Shown: piece by piece, positions 46,580 through 57,967 of the stretch
Numbering within the stretch: the first letter of the stretch is position 1
How the letters are laid out: each line of letters starts with the position of its first letter
NCBI GenBank assembly: GCA_963971425.1
Contig: OZ020526.1
Coordinates: forward strand, 18,815,173 to 18,879,172
Direction of reading: 5' to 3'
DNA length: 64,000 nt
Source of the DNA: Bryoerythrophyllum caledonicum
Taxonomy: Eukaryota > Streptophyta > Bryopsida > Pottiales > Pottiaceae
Notes under the pieces: generated by a model
What the model saw: only the letters and a program-made list of their open reading frames with translations
What the model was told of the DNA's origin: nothing
Database searches by the model: none
Program-made: the position numbers and the translations under genes

Positions 46580-49500
46580 ATGTCCGAGTTTCTTTCTAGG
46601 ATCAAGGCTCGCCTTGAGACAGGCCAGCATTTCAGCAGCTGTTCGGAGGAGACAGGTATCGTCGTGAGTATATGCACTTTCAATTTTTTTTATTACTTAG
46701 GTCGTCCGCATTTGTGTGCTAGGGTTACTTCACTGTGTGGAACGCAATCACTTTCGTTGTGGTGCTGATTTTTTTCTCGTAATTTCAGTGTGAAGTAGGT
46801 TTAGGTCATCCTTGGTCAGTTGTCGCAGTTTTTGTTAGGTATTGGTGGCGTTTGGAGTTTGGATTGTTATTCAATAGCCGACATGGAGCTTGTGATGTGC
46901 ACGGTCTGGTTCTACATGATTTTTCTCTTCTTCATGTGATATACTACTGTTTGGTTCGTCAATTTAGACACGAGAAGCTAGCAGGTAGCCTGATGGTGGT
47001 GTCGGATCAATGCAGGATGGGTACGGGCTGCTTTGGCGAACATGGACAAAGTGAGGAGCCCTATATAATATCATTTTTGTGTGTGTCTTACTTCGAACGA
47101 CTGCAAATGACCTTGATTCTTTGCATTTCGTTTCAAACTATGTGATATTTCAGCCACATTGCAGGGCTCTTTCTTCATTGGCTTTTGTCTGGCCAGGATA
47201 GTGTAGAGTTTGGGAATATGTGAATTTTCATTGCTAGACGTTTAATGTTTTGTTTGGGAACAGCAGGAAGAACCGACAGATTCTTCCGAAGAAGGGAACG
47301 ATGGAGGGGAGGTGTATTCCGAGTGGCAGGCGGAGTTGGTGAAAAAGATGAAAGGAGTGGGACTTGGATTTGCAGAGAGGTCTCCTACCTTGACGAAGTC
47401 GAGGAGCAGTCCTGCTCTTGGGAGCATTTCGTCTAGAGGCGCATCGCAAACTTTGTGGGATTCTAAAGTTCTGGACTGTAGGCTGCCCAATGGGTTCTAT
47501 TCTGTAATACCTGTACGTCAGGCTTTCTTTCAAACTATAATTCATTTCTTTCAATTCTTCAATTCGTGCTTTATGGCATTCTGCTCGGTGGTGTATGACT
47601 TACATATAAATTTGATAATTATGAATTTTGTACTGTATTATGCCGGTGTAGTTGATAGGAAATCGTAGGGTTAAGGTTATGATCCAACATTTTCACTATG
47701 CTCACTCTTGCGTTTTTAAAATTGCGATGTTCTTTTGGCAGAGTCGAAGTATGAAGGCCCGCTTTCGAACCATACCAACTCTGAATGACCTACAGCAACT
47801 GGGGCCGTTATCTCTTGGACTGGATGTGTTGCTTGTTGACACGAACAAGGACAAGAGGCTGGTAAAGCTGCAGCATTTGGCCCGTGTGCTAGTTAAAGGC
47901 ATAGGGATTAATATTCCTCTCATGATCAAGAAACTGGCGGAGTTGGTAAGGTTCTTGGCATTCATACTTTGAAATCGCCTTGACTACATAGTATTTGAAG
48001 TGCTCAGTACTTGCACTCTGCATCTGAATGTGATGGGCTTGCTCTGTGTATGTATTGCGGCCATGACAATCAAAGATTGCATTCTAGAGCTGGCAAACTC
48101 GTGAATTGTCCTGCCGAATAGAATATTGTTCCTAGTACTGCTTTTCATGAGTGGATTGTCATTAAGGATATGGTATTCGACAGTGAGAGTTCGTGGGCAT
48201 GCTCTCAGGTAGCTGACTTCTACGGTGGTCCGCTTTTCGAAGCGGGTTCCACGAAGTCTTTGGAAATTGATGATGACGGTACTAGTGAAGGCGGTATTGT
48301 ACGGCTGCTAGGAGAAGTGAGACAAGGCTTGTGCCGACCGCGAGCTATTCTCTTCAAATTTCTTGGAGACTCCGTTGGGCTCCAAAGCCGTCTGCTGATG
48401 GTATTATTTTGAACCATTCTTATGTCCTTGCTGATATATTACTAGTTCATTAAGCGCTGCTTTAATGGTCTTTATTAGTTGGCAGTTCTGGATATTGACC
48501 TGCCCTAGCCTTTCTTGGATGGTTGAATCAACAGGGTTTACAACTGGATGCTGTACCAAGTAGCTCTTTGATCTGCGCAAACCCAAACAAGCATCTGTCC
48601 AATCTGGTTACAGTGAATGGAATCGAAGTTTTGGTTGATGTGATGCGACATCCGGGTTATCTACGTCCATTCTCACGGAAAGTGTTAGTTATGTATCACA
48701 TAGCAGGGGCGGGAGACAGCGATTCCGCGGACTATGATTCATGCGACTCTCCTCTAGAACCGAATAGCCCACTTTATGGTGTTCCTGACAAGTTGGAGCC
48801 TGGAATGTTAGTGTCTTTTGTATTCAAACTCAAATGTTTTCTTATAAGTTTGGTTGGTGCTTTGATTTTTTAGACTTTTCCTACTTTGTCTTGAACAACA
48901 CAGAACGTAAAATACTTGTTTTTTTATCCAGTGAAAGTCCTAACTGTTCGTGTCATTCAGTCTGGAGCAGGATATGGAGTTCGCTCGTCCACCATACCCA
49001 AGAAGGGGACTGACTGCTGCCTCGGCATCGAGTTTTAATTCATCTCTTGGAGTTTCTGGAAAATTAAGGTGTGTCTTGGTTAAGTGACTGAAACTATTGT
49101 CACGTGCACGTGATCTGGTCTTCTTTGCTACTACAATTGGTAGTTCAGATGTATTGCCATACCGCATTATTGGTCTTTATTGCAAGAATAATGAACCATG
49201 TCGTTGATTCTTGCGTGTTGCTTTAGTCGGAGAGTGTAGTTCATACGACAAAGCTATAGAGTTTTGATTAACCAAGTGTCGCTGAGTCATCCTACAGTTT
49301 TCTTACGCACTAAAATATCGAGACTTCTGTACAGTTAAGCGCATTTCACCGTTATTTGATGAGTAGGTATTATGCTTGTGCAGCTCATTATCTCAAGACG
49401 GCTTGGTCAATCAGTAGCACTTCAGTCATCTATTTTTTTGGACTTACACAGATTTGAAAGTGCTATTGCAGTCCATCTCAGAGTGAGCCAGATCTTGCCA

Positions 49501-52500
49501 ATCCTCGTCGACGGAGTCGCAGGCGAGCCCTTGAGGAGCAACATGCAGGCACTAGGTGACTTTCTTGACTTCTTTAAGAGCCACATAAGGTCTAGGGGCG
49601 TGCCATTATGAGCAACTTGATTTGTTGGGTCTGTTGTTTTGTCGAATGTGGTCACTAGCATCATTTGAATCAGTTGACCTGTTTGTCGTCTTAGAGATAG
49701 TAAGCACTAAAGTCATTATCGTCATCCCTACCTAAGCACAGTTGAGAAACAATGCGTTAGAACAAATTGCTCGTTATTTTCGTCTTATTAGTATCAAATA
49801 TGAAATAGTTTATGATTGCAGAGAGTATTTCTGTAACTGTGTCATAGACATGCATTTGGAATTGAGATAGGAGAGAAGTGGAAGGAAGCTCCATGTGGTG
49901 ATTCATGCTCCTGTTTATTGGAGATGTAGCAATATCTGTTGGTAATTTTGCCTCCTGTACTCCGATTTCACAAGCCCTGAACATGGTGCGGAAGATAAGG
50001 CGGAGCAAGGAAAGTCAGGCATCGACGCCTTTCGAAGTTTTCCTTCTAGGTGAGTTGCCTAATTATCGCTCTCAAAGTCTGCCTAATTATCGATCTCAAA
50101 GTTTGCCTCTATGTATGTTTTTCTTAATAGGGTTTTTACATGCACTCCTTGTGTGCTGTTGTTACAAAACATTAAGTACTATCCTACATGGCTTTTGCGT
50201 TTTTTATGATGCAGTCCAGAGCATGTCCAAACCCGCTTGCGGCCAACACAGCGAATGGGATCAGAAGATGGAAGTCTTCCCAGGCCAGAAATGCAGTCAT
50301 TGAGTACGCCCAGGTGAGGACTCTGTTCCATCTGCTACGTTTTTGAGCAAGATGAGCAGCGTGTTGTGCAACAACATTAGTTAGCTGATTATTATCAAGT
50401 GGATGACTTTTTATGATCAATCCTCGTTGTGAACCAAACTGATAGAAGGAGTTTGTTTTTAAGAGAATTGTTGGACTTCCATCAGTTACATTATTGCAAT
50501 TCTGACATTGTATTTGTTATATCTTTGGTTCTTTCAGCAGTCCTGAATATCCGGTATTCAGGCCGCGTGCACATTCGATGCTTAGCGGGAGTCGGCTGCA
50601 TGCAGGAGAGAACACATCAAGGTAGATACTTCTGTTTGCTAGTTTTTTCCGATCAAACATTTCTGTTCACTTGATCAGAAATATCATATATCAATGTATT
50701 ACAGACAAGTCGGTTCTTTTTAGTGTATTCTTTGTGCTTTGTTTAGTGCCTTTTTGGCGTTATTAGGGAGCCGGATGTGAACTTGGTTTCAATGTAAGAT
50801 ATTTGATGTGCAGCCCAGATGGGTCGCCACAGCATCCCAGCATGGCCGATAACACCACTCCTATGATCAGGAGGAGGTCAGGCTATTCTTTGAGTACCAG
50901 AGCAGGAGAGAATGAAAGAGATTTGGTGTACAAACAATTCATGTAGGACGTCCCTCGGCTGCAGGGTTTGCATTGTGTGGTGGTCGGAATGACTCCCATT
51001 AATGGGCTCGTGCTTGCACTTTCCTAGTATAGATTTTCGCATAGAATGCCAAATGGTTGGATATAAAAAACTTTGTGTTTTCCTGATCGAATCATATATT
51101 TCTTGCAGGCGGGAGAGGGCGCTGTCAGTTGATATAAGGCATGAGGCAAGGGGGATGGACTTCCTCCAATATATGGGAGATTCCGCACTGTCAAAGTTAG
51201 TATCCTGAACACTTTTTTGAATCTTCATTTTGTGGTTTAAGGTCTTATTGAACCTTGCCTAGCATAGAGGTAGGCTATCTGCCTAGGGGCTAGCAGAAAG
51301 TCGCCTCCTTGCTGACCTCGCCAGTCCAGATTCAAGGGTTTGAATAGTTTTGAGATAGTGCTCTTTAGATTATTAGCTTTCCAGAGCTTCTACATCAACC
51401 AAACTCTTGCGATTGCAGAGTTTACATGGTCTTGTGATCATACTTAGTGAGGTTCAGTTCATTTATAGTCATTCTCATATTTTAACAGATTGAATCGCAA
51501 CCCACATGCGGAAATGCGAAGGGCCAGGAAACGGACCGTGACTCCTGAGATCAGCGACGATGTTGTCAGGTGGCATCTTTATTTTGACTCCAGACTTAAG
51601 ATTAGGATCTGATAGACTTGGAGCAGTTATCATTCGCAAATATATGCAAGAAGCTGAACAGTTGAGCTGGTTTCTTCTTTATTAATCTGCCGTGCCATTA
51701 TACTTTTTGGCACAAATTCGTATTGCAACTGATTTATTGCACTTCCTTCGCATTTCAGGGTAGTAAGAGCGATGAATGAAGCTTTGAAGCAAGAACGATT
51801 TCGTTCCAAAGAACGCGAGCCTGATGCGTCTACGTGTGATGGTCACATGCCGAATTCCAGTCAAGGAAGCAAACTGGTGTGTACCTCTTGCTCAAATTTC
51901 AAAATATCTCTGGCATAATCAAGTGGTTGATACATACTTTCCTACAGGTTTCGTTACTTGCTTGATTTTTGAAAGCATCTAGTAGTTCAGAGTAATTAAT
52001 GGAACAAGTGAAGTCTGTAATCACAAGATTGATTGCCAAGTCAACTGTCAAGTACCCAATTTTCACTTGATTCAACGAAGATTAAGGGTTCTTGTTTCAC
52101 TTCATTATTGTTGTTTTGGTGGTTCGTTATGCCAGTTGCGTACACGAGGGTTTGTGACTTGTTCTTTCACAATTCAGTCTTCTGAGATTTCAGCGTTTAT
52201 CTTTATGTATTAAGACCCTCGTTGCAACGTCGTATGAACTTACGTACATTTTTGTGTTCCTTGTACGTGTCATGGGCTGACTTGCTCTTTCCTATCAGCA
52301 GGTTTCTGGGAGATCTCAGGATTCCAACAACACTGATGCCGATTGCAGTCAGGGACATGGGGGAGGAGCTTCTGATGCGAATAATCACGACTTCGATGTG
52401 GCTGGCAATCATGGATCTGACGCCCATTCATCTAGATTAGCCACCAAAACCAGTGACGAATTCACCTCAAAAGGATCCTCTGGTGTTGGATCAGAGACTA

Positions 52501-54531
52501 ACTTTGCAACAGCTTCTTGGGCTTTGTCAATGCAGTCACCTTCTTTGCCTAGCCAGCCTCTGATGCCTTTCGAAGAATGGAACATTGAGTTTTCAGAGCT
52601 TCGAATTGGTGTTCGTGTAGGAATCGGTATGTATTCTGACATTTAACTCCATTATGTTGCAATTTTTTGTTCTTAGTAAGATATTCAGACTAATCGGGTT
52701 GACCTGTCCCTTGTTCGAATGTTTAGGTTCATGCTTAACCGACCATCCACTGTTTTGAGTGTGCAAAAGTGGACAGTCGATATGCGTCTTCTGGTAGTCT
52801 TTCTGAGGTGACTGTTGTCAATCATGTAGGATCCTTCGGAGAAGTATTTCGTGGCATCTGGAGAGGCACAGAGGTAGCTATTAAGGTGATGCTTGAACAA
52901 GATCTTAATGTGGAGAACATGCAAGACTTTTGCAACGAGATTTCGTTGTTAAGGTTGGCTCTGCAACTCCTAAGAACGATGAGTCTTTCATCCTTATTGA
53001 TATTGTTTTGCATTCATATTGTTTAGTGTCACGGATCATCCTGATCACACAGACTAAAGAATGTTTCTTTGTCTCTTGGTGTGTTTCGCTTGCAGCCGGT
53101 TGAGACACCCGAATGGTATGGCCCATCTCTTGTGATTTGACGTTTAACTTGACATACTTCTGATAGTCGTATTCTAGAATCTGAGCTTCTTTTTTTCAGA
53201 TGTATCACCCTAGCTCACAGTGACATATGTTTCGCAGTAATATTGTTTCTCGGAGCCTGCACAAAGCCGCCACATCTATCCATGGTGACAGAGTACATGC
53301 ATACCGGCTCGCTTTATCGCTTGATTAACTCAAGTGATCAAGGGAGAAAATTAAGCTGGCGTCGCCGTTTGAAGATGCTTCGTGATATCTGCAGGTATCG
53401 CCTTCTCGTTGCGTTGCTTTTATTTAGTTGGTTCCCTTTTTCACAGTGTTCTTCAAGCTACTTGGAACTCGGCAGAAGCTTTAGTTGTGCTTCGAACTGA
53501 GAGTGTTCAAAGCTTGTACTTCTTGGATTTTCCTGAGATCTGGGCTGGAACGTGCCTTGGTGATTGCCAGAGGAATGATGTGTGTGCAACGGATGAAAAT
53601 CGTCCACCGGGATTTGAAGAGTGCCAATTGTTTGGTTGACAAACATTTTAGTGTCAAGATTTGCGACTTTGGCTTGTCTCGAATCCTCTCTGGCTCTACC
53701 TACTGTGATGATACTGCGGTGGGGACCCCCGAGTGGACTGCACCAGAGCTGTTGCGGAATGAGCCAGTCACAGATAAGTGTGACGTCTTCAGTTTGGGAG
53801 TCATAATGTGGGAACTCTCCACATTGAGACGGCCGTGGGAAGGGGTTAAGCCCATGGAAGTAAGTCTCTTCACTCAAGTTGAGCATTTTGTTCCCTGCTG
53901 TGTATGCCAATGCTCACAACCGATTGTTTTGAATTACCGAGTGTGAAACTCGTCTTGGAATTTGCATCCTGGGTAAATTGGTCTGGGCCAACTTGACCAA
54001 TTCTGAAATTGTTTTTGTTGTGGAGAGTTTGTAATAGCGAGTTTCCGAAGTTTGTTAAAATTGAAGGTTAAATTGTTCCAGAGCATTCTAATCTTGCACA
54101 CTAGTTTCAAAGTGGACACTACAAATACGATTGCAATCAATCTACAACATTCTGTGTAATTTGTGTCTTTTAGTTATCTCCCGTGGCTAACAACTTGTTT
54201 CTGACAATTTTCTCACTACCTGTAGTTTCTGTTCTGACTCAGGTGGTGAATGCGGTTGCTCATAACCAAGCTCGTTTGGAGATACCAGATGGTCTACTCG
54301 GCAAATTAATTGCTGGTATGTTGAATGTCCGCTTTATTTGTCGAGTTGAAGTGATTTAGCGTATATCTGAAGTTGTCTCGCGTCTTGTGAGCCTACATGC
54401 GGTGTTGACTCGTTTCTGTTGTATATCTTTTTGTCATGTTCCTAGATTGCTGGGAGGAAGTTCCTGAAGCTCGTCCCAGCTATGAAGAGATTCTCACACG
54501 GCTCCATGAATGTGAGTTTCTTCAAGGCTGA
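46580..54531 (+). CDS. EDR1/CTR1-type Raf-like protein kinase (MAPKKK group B)
   Basis: Serine/threonine kinase of the plant EDR1/CTR1 family, which acts in stress, defence and ethylene/ABA signalling. Twenty-two exons close in frame (965 aa): 46580-46663, 47267-47512, 47742-47945, 48209-48400, 48535-48806, 48961-49068, 49384-49413, 49472-49555, 49975-50049, 50215-50313, 50541-50621, 50814-50876, 51109-51195, 51489-51569, 51759-51876, 52302-52626, 52830-52953, 53096-53115, 53238-53394, 53571-53859, 54243-54315, 54446-54531. Residues about 85-370 are the EDR1 regulatory domain (RLVKLQHLARVLV, CRPRAILFKFLGD, LVTVNGIEVLVD). A charged linker from eight small phase-2 exons follows. The kinase domain starts near 700: GIGSFGEV loop, Lys735 in VAIK, HRDLKSAN with Asp831, DFG at 849-851, GTPEWTAPE. 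All key residues are present, so it should be active. The C-terminus is ECEFLQG. Oddities: a 20-nt exon and three NAGNAG acceptors. Confidence 0.95.
49384..51569 (+). other. Run of eight symmetric phase-2 mini-exons in the kinase linker
   Basis: Exons 7-14 of the kinase gene measure 30, 84, 75, 99, 81, 63, 87 and 81 nt. All are multiples of three with phase-2 introns on both sides, so any subset can be skipped in frame. Four in a row (49975, 50215, 50541, 50814) begin with the split Ser codon followed by P-E or P-D (SPEH, SPEH, SPEY, SPDG). This suggests duplication of an ancestral exon. Confidence 0.8.
50057..50104. repeat. Tandem 24-bp duplication in a kinase intron
   Basis: GCCTAATTATCGCTCTCAAA and GCCTAATTATCGATCTCAAA begin two adjacent 24-bp units, differing at two positions, seven bases after the donor of exon 9. 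Intronic. Confidence 0.85.
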
Positions 54532-55989
54532 TGAATGAGAGAAGTCACGCTTGTATTTCTAGCTGGAGGCTGCTACAGGATCGTGAAGATGCTTCCTCTG
54601 CAACAGTTTTGCATCCGGGAGTTCTTACCTTGTATCATAGATCGAGCGAGTCCATCATTCTTATATTCTAGTTCATGTCGTGGTTGGGAGAGTAAAAATA
54701 CTACCATGTCTCCCTCCACATGATGGCATTGTTTGAGAGGACTGTTCATGTTAATTTGCAATGCTCACATCCGTAGTGTACACTATACCGGTCTGTCTGT
54801 CGCTATCAGAGCTAATAGAGTTTTCTACGAGCTTGTTGAGATGTTCAAGCCCGTGTTCTAAGATGAAAGGAATCAGACATTTGTGTCTTTGCACTTCAGC
54901 GCCAGTATCGGTTTTGTCACTCAGTTATTGAAATCCTGCAAAGATCATCGTATGGATTGATTCTTTTACAAATTCTTCGGAGGATCCAAGTACGTATCTC
55001 TCCGCATATCAGGTGTGCTCTTGTGATAGCTGTTTGTGGAATTTTCTCAGCACTGGAGGCAGTCATTGAATCTTTTATTTTGTTATGACAGATATGTTTC
55101 TTCTTCTTCTGTCTCTCGCCTTGTTGAATTTTTACTCGCTAATTATTGTCGACTCATTTGTCCGCTCTTAAAACCAGCGTTCCGGGTTTGGATAACGAGA
55201 GGACAACTGTGTCACGAGCCTCGTCCTGATCGAACTTCTCTGGGAGCTCATTATTCGAAAGCTTTAGGTTGTCAAAGTTAACCAATTACCTCAGTGAAAC
55301 AACAATCTAACTTAGTGTTTTTGCAACAACCTTTGGTTTGTGGTGAACCGTGTGCACCTGATCACTTTTTTGATGTCGAAATGGTGATCTTTTGACAGTA
55401 TTAGAGTCGTGTTTGGAGCGAACTCCGGAGTGTTGCAATATGTTATGCACCCAACTACCTAGTATCATGGAGTCGTGCTCCTTCTTAGTTCTTTTGGTAG
55501 ACGTCACGATGGTTGTATGAGTCCACTAACATGGTGTTTCCAAAGCCGAACTGTAGGGCGACAACAGCGGACCCAACTGTTGGAAAGCGAACGAAGACAG
55601 GTCTCAAGATGGGAGGTTTGCAATTCATATCTTTAGTAGAGCTCAGTGCGAGGTTGCCAGGCATTACATGTAGCATGTAATGGAAAAGAGGCTAATACAA
55701 ACTCTCTTCAGCAGACTCGGAGCGGTAGCCGAAACATCATCGTACTTTAATCTGTAAGTGATTCACAAATGGCATTGTTTTTAAGACAGTCCTTCAGGGC
55801 ACACGTCTTTTTTCTCTAAGAATGCTCGCAGGAAACTCCAAGTTGAGAGTGTACTAGAGACACCGACTAACAACATGTATGTCTCATGTAATTTTGTTCG
55901 CATGAATGGCCTGCAGCCATTGTCTGAGACGCATCTCATATTTTCCAGCCATGGAGCAAATTCGGAGGACGAACCAAAGGCACTGGAGG
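54532..55989. other. Spacer between the kinase and GDSL genes
   Basis: Holds the kinase 3' UTR on the left and the promoter/leader of the GDSL gene on the right. Open frames of 60-93 codons occur on both strands, none recognisable. No repeat element is evident. Confidence 0.5.
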
Positions 55990-57573
55990 ATGCAATCTGC
56001 GCCCGAATGCATTGCAGCATTACTACTGGTGCTGGTGCTGTGTCCAGGTTTGTCTCTTTCATCCTAATAAAATAAACAAAGAGGAGCTAGCGTTTATAAG
56101 TTGAACATGATAACTTTAGATTGGTCTCATGTCCCTCGCATCACCGCAAGTTCATTCAGTTCGCCAACCTGGTTGGGCTGCAACAGCTGCCACCAGCTCC
56201 CCATTGAACTGCAGGTTCGACAAGATATTTGTGTTTGGAGACTCGTATGTGGACACTGGCAACCGCGACCCCTGGAACGCCACGTACATTGCCACAGGCC
56301 GAGTGAACCAAAACTGGGCACCGCCGTATGGCCGCACCCACCCTGGCATCCCGGCAGGCCGCTTCTCAGACGGCAAAGTCCTCACTGATCATTTCGGTCA
56401 GTACATTCTCACAACTCATCATTCAGTTACCCCTCCAACACACAACCTCTGTCCTCATGTCCTTCTCCTAGTATGTTCTCCTAGTATGTTTTCCTAGTAT
56501 GTTCTCCTAGTAGTTTTCCTAGTATGTTCTCCTAGTATGTTTTCCTGAGTAAGTTCTCCTAGTATGTTTTCCTGAGTAAGTTCTCCTAGTATGTTTACCT
56601 GAGTGAAAAGGGCCCCTGGTTACCTGTGTGCAGGTGACTACATGGGCTTGAGACCGCGCCCTTATCGTTTCCTCCACGCGTTTTCAACACGTACAAGTAC
56701 CCGAGACGGTATCAACTTCGCAGTGTCAGGCTCGGGCGTGTTTGGAAATCTGGGGTTCACCAAAACCGGAGACCAGATAACCCAGCTGAAGAGGCTCCTC
56801 AAGACGAACCTCTACTCCGAACTCGTGTACTCCCGAGCGGTGATTCTGTATTCAATCTCCGGCAACGACTACTCTGCGTACGAGAGGGTGAACGGGTCCT
56901 CAGACATCGGTGGCATCACGGCGGTGGTGTTGGCTGTGGTGACGCAAGTGAGCCAGGACTTGAGGGAGCTCTATGACATGGGATTCCGCAGCTTCGCGGT
57001 CGGGAAGCTGCCTCCGGTGGGGTGCATGCCGTTCATCACCGTGACCACCAACTTCACCGCGTGCCGGGAAGACTACAACAATATCACCTACCTGCATAAC
57101 TCCCGCCTCGCTGGAATGGTAGCAGACGCCTTGCCGGATGCAAATGTCATATTCCTCAACCATCAGCAGGCGTTTAACGAAGTCGCTTACAATCTGTCTA
57201 ATCCTGGTAAGACGCACTCAACGTAGAGACATGAAATAGTCATGACTTGGTTGTGTTTTGTCCACTTGACGTGAATGATTCGTTGATGAATGTGCTGAGT
57301 GAATGTTAGTTATTCTCAGATCGTTTGAAGGCATGTTGCAGTGGAGTGCAGTTGGGAGCCTTGTGTGGGGACATAGTTGGCCACGATGCGCGGTTCACGT
57401 TGTGCAGATCCAATTCCACTAGAAAATACTTCTGGTGGGACGAATATCATCCTACAGAAGCTGGGTGGGACTATATCTTTCGCCTCTTTTTGCAAGGTTC
57501 TCCCTTTCCATATACTGATGGCAAGAGCCTCCCCCAGTTCTTAGGTGTGGAGGAATCCATATGTGCACAATGA
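55990..57573 (+). CDS. GDSL esterase/lipase, secreted
   Basis: SGNH/GDSL hydrolase, expected to cleave acyl or acetyl esters of wall or cuticle polymers or lipids outside the cell. Four exons: 55990-56047, 56151 or 56187 to 56396, 56634-57206, 57320-57573 (376 or 364 aa). Exon 1 encodes a Leu-rich signal peptide (PECIAALLLVLVLCPG). Two acceptors for exon 2 (56151 and 56187) keep the same phase; I cannot choose between them. Block I is FVFGDSYVDTGN with the nucleophile Ser. Block II Gly is in INFAVSGSGVFG, block III Asn in SISGNDY, and block V Asp/His in WWDEYHPTEAGW. Also typical are GRFSDGKV and the Cys-rich KACCSG...LCG end. Length is normal for the family (about 350-390 aa). Intron 2 holds a minisatellite. 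The gene converges on acetyl-CoA synthetase. Confidence 0.92.
56467..56603. repeat. Minisatellite in GDSL intron 2
   Basis: About ten variant copies of a 13-bp unit, AGTATGTTCTCCT, some as AGTATGTTTTCCT and some with a GAGTAAG insertion giving a longer period near the right end. It ends about 30 bp before the exon 3 acceptor. Confidence 0.9.
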
Positions 57574-57967
57574 AACTACCAATTGATTGACATGTCGAGT
57601 TCTTAGAGCAAGGTTAGAATTTGTAAATTCTTTTTTGTTGGAATTGTCACTTTAAACAAACTTGCAAATAAGAATTTAAAACAGAGTGAGAATTTAATGT
57701 GCACAGCAGCAGCAGATTGTAGTCCTTGTGCTTTTCTTTTATTTCCAGACTCAACGAAGGAGATGGCACCACCAACAAACGCAGCAGCTCTCGTCACATT
57801 CTACAAAAACCTAGTCAACGCTCAACCAACATTCTTGGACAGAGAAAATAATTACACCACAAAGCACACAGACCATCATCGCTTGAGCCGCCACACGAAA
57901 AAACTCAGGCTAAAGAGCCTGGGCAGAAAAAAAGCACTGAGAAGACTCACAGCTTCATAATCCCTAC
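57574..57967. other. Short spacer between convergent GDSL and acetyl-CoA synthetase genes
   Basis: 394 bp holding both 3' UTRs. An 87-codon plus-strand frame (57697-57960) has no family resemblance and would run through the synthetase 3' UTR; it is not called. Confidence 0.6.

Noticed and set aside
57697..57960. 87-codon open frame between GDSL and acetyl-CoA synthetase
   Set aside because: No family resemblance and it overlaps the 3' ends of both convergent genes.
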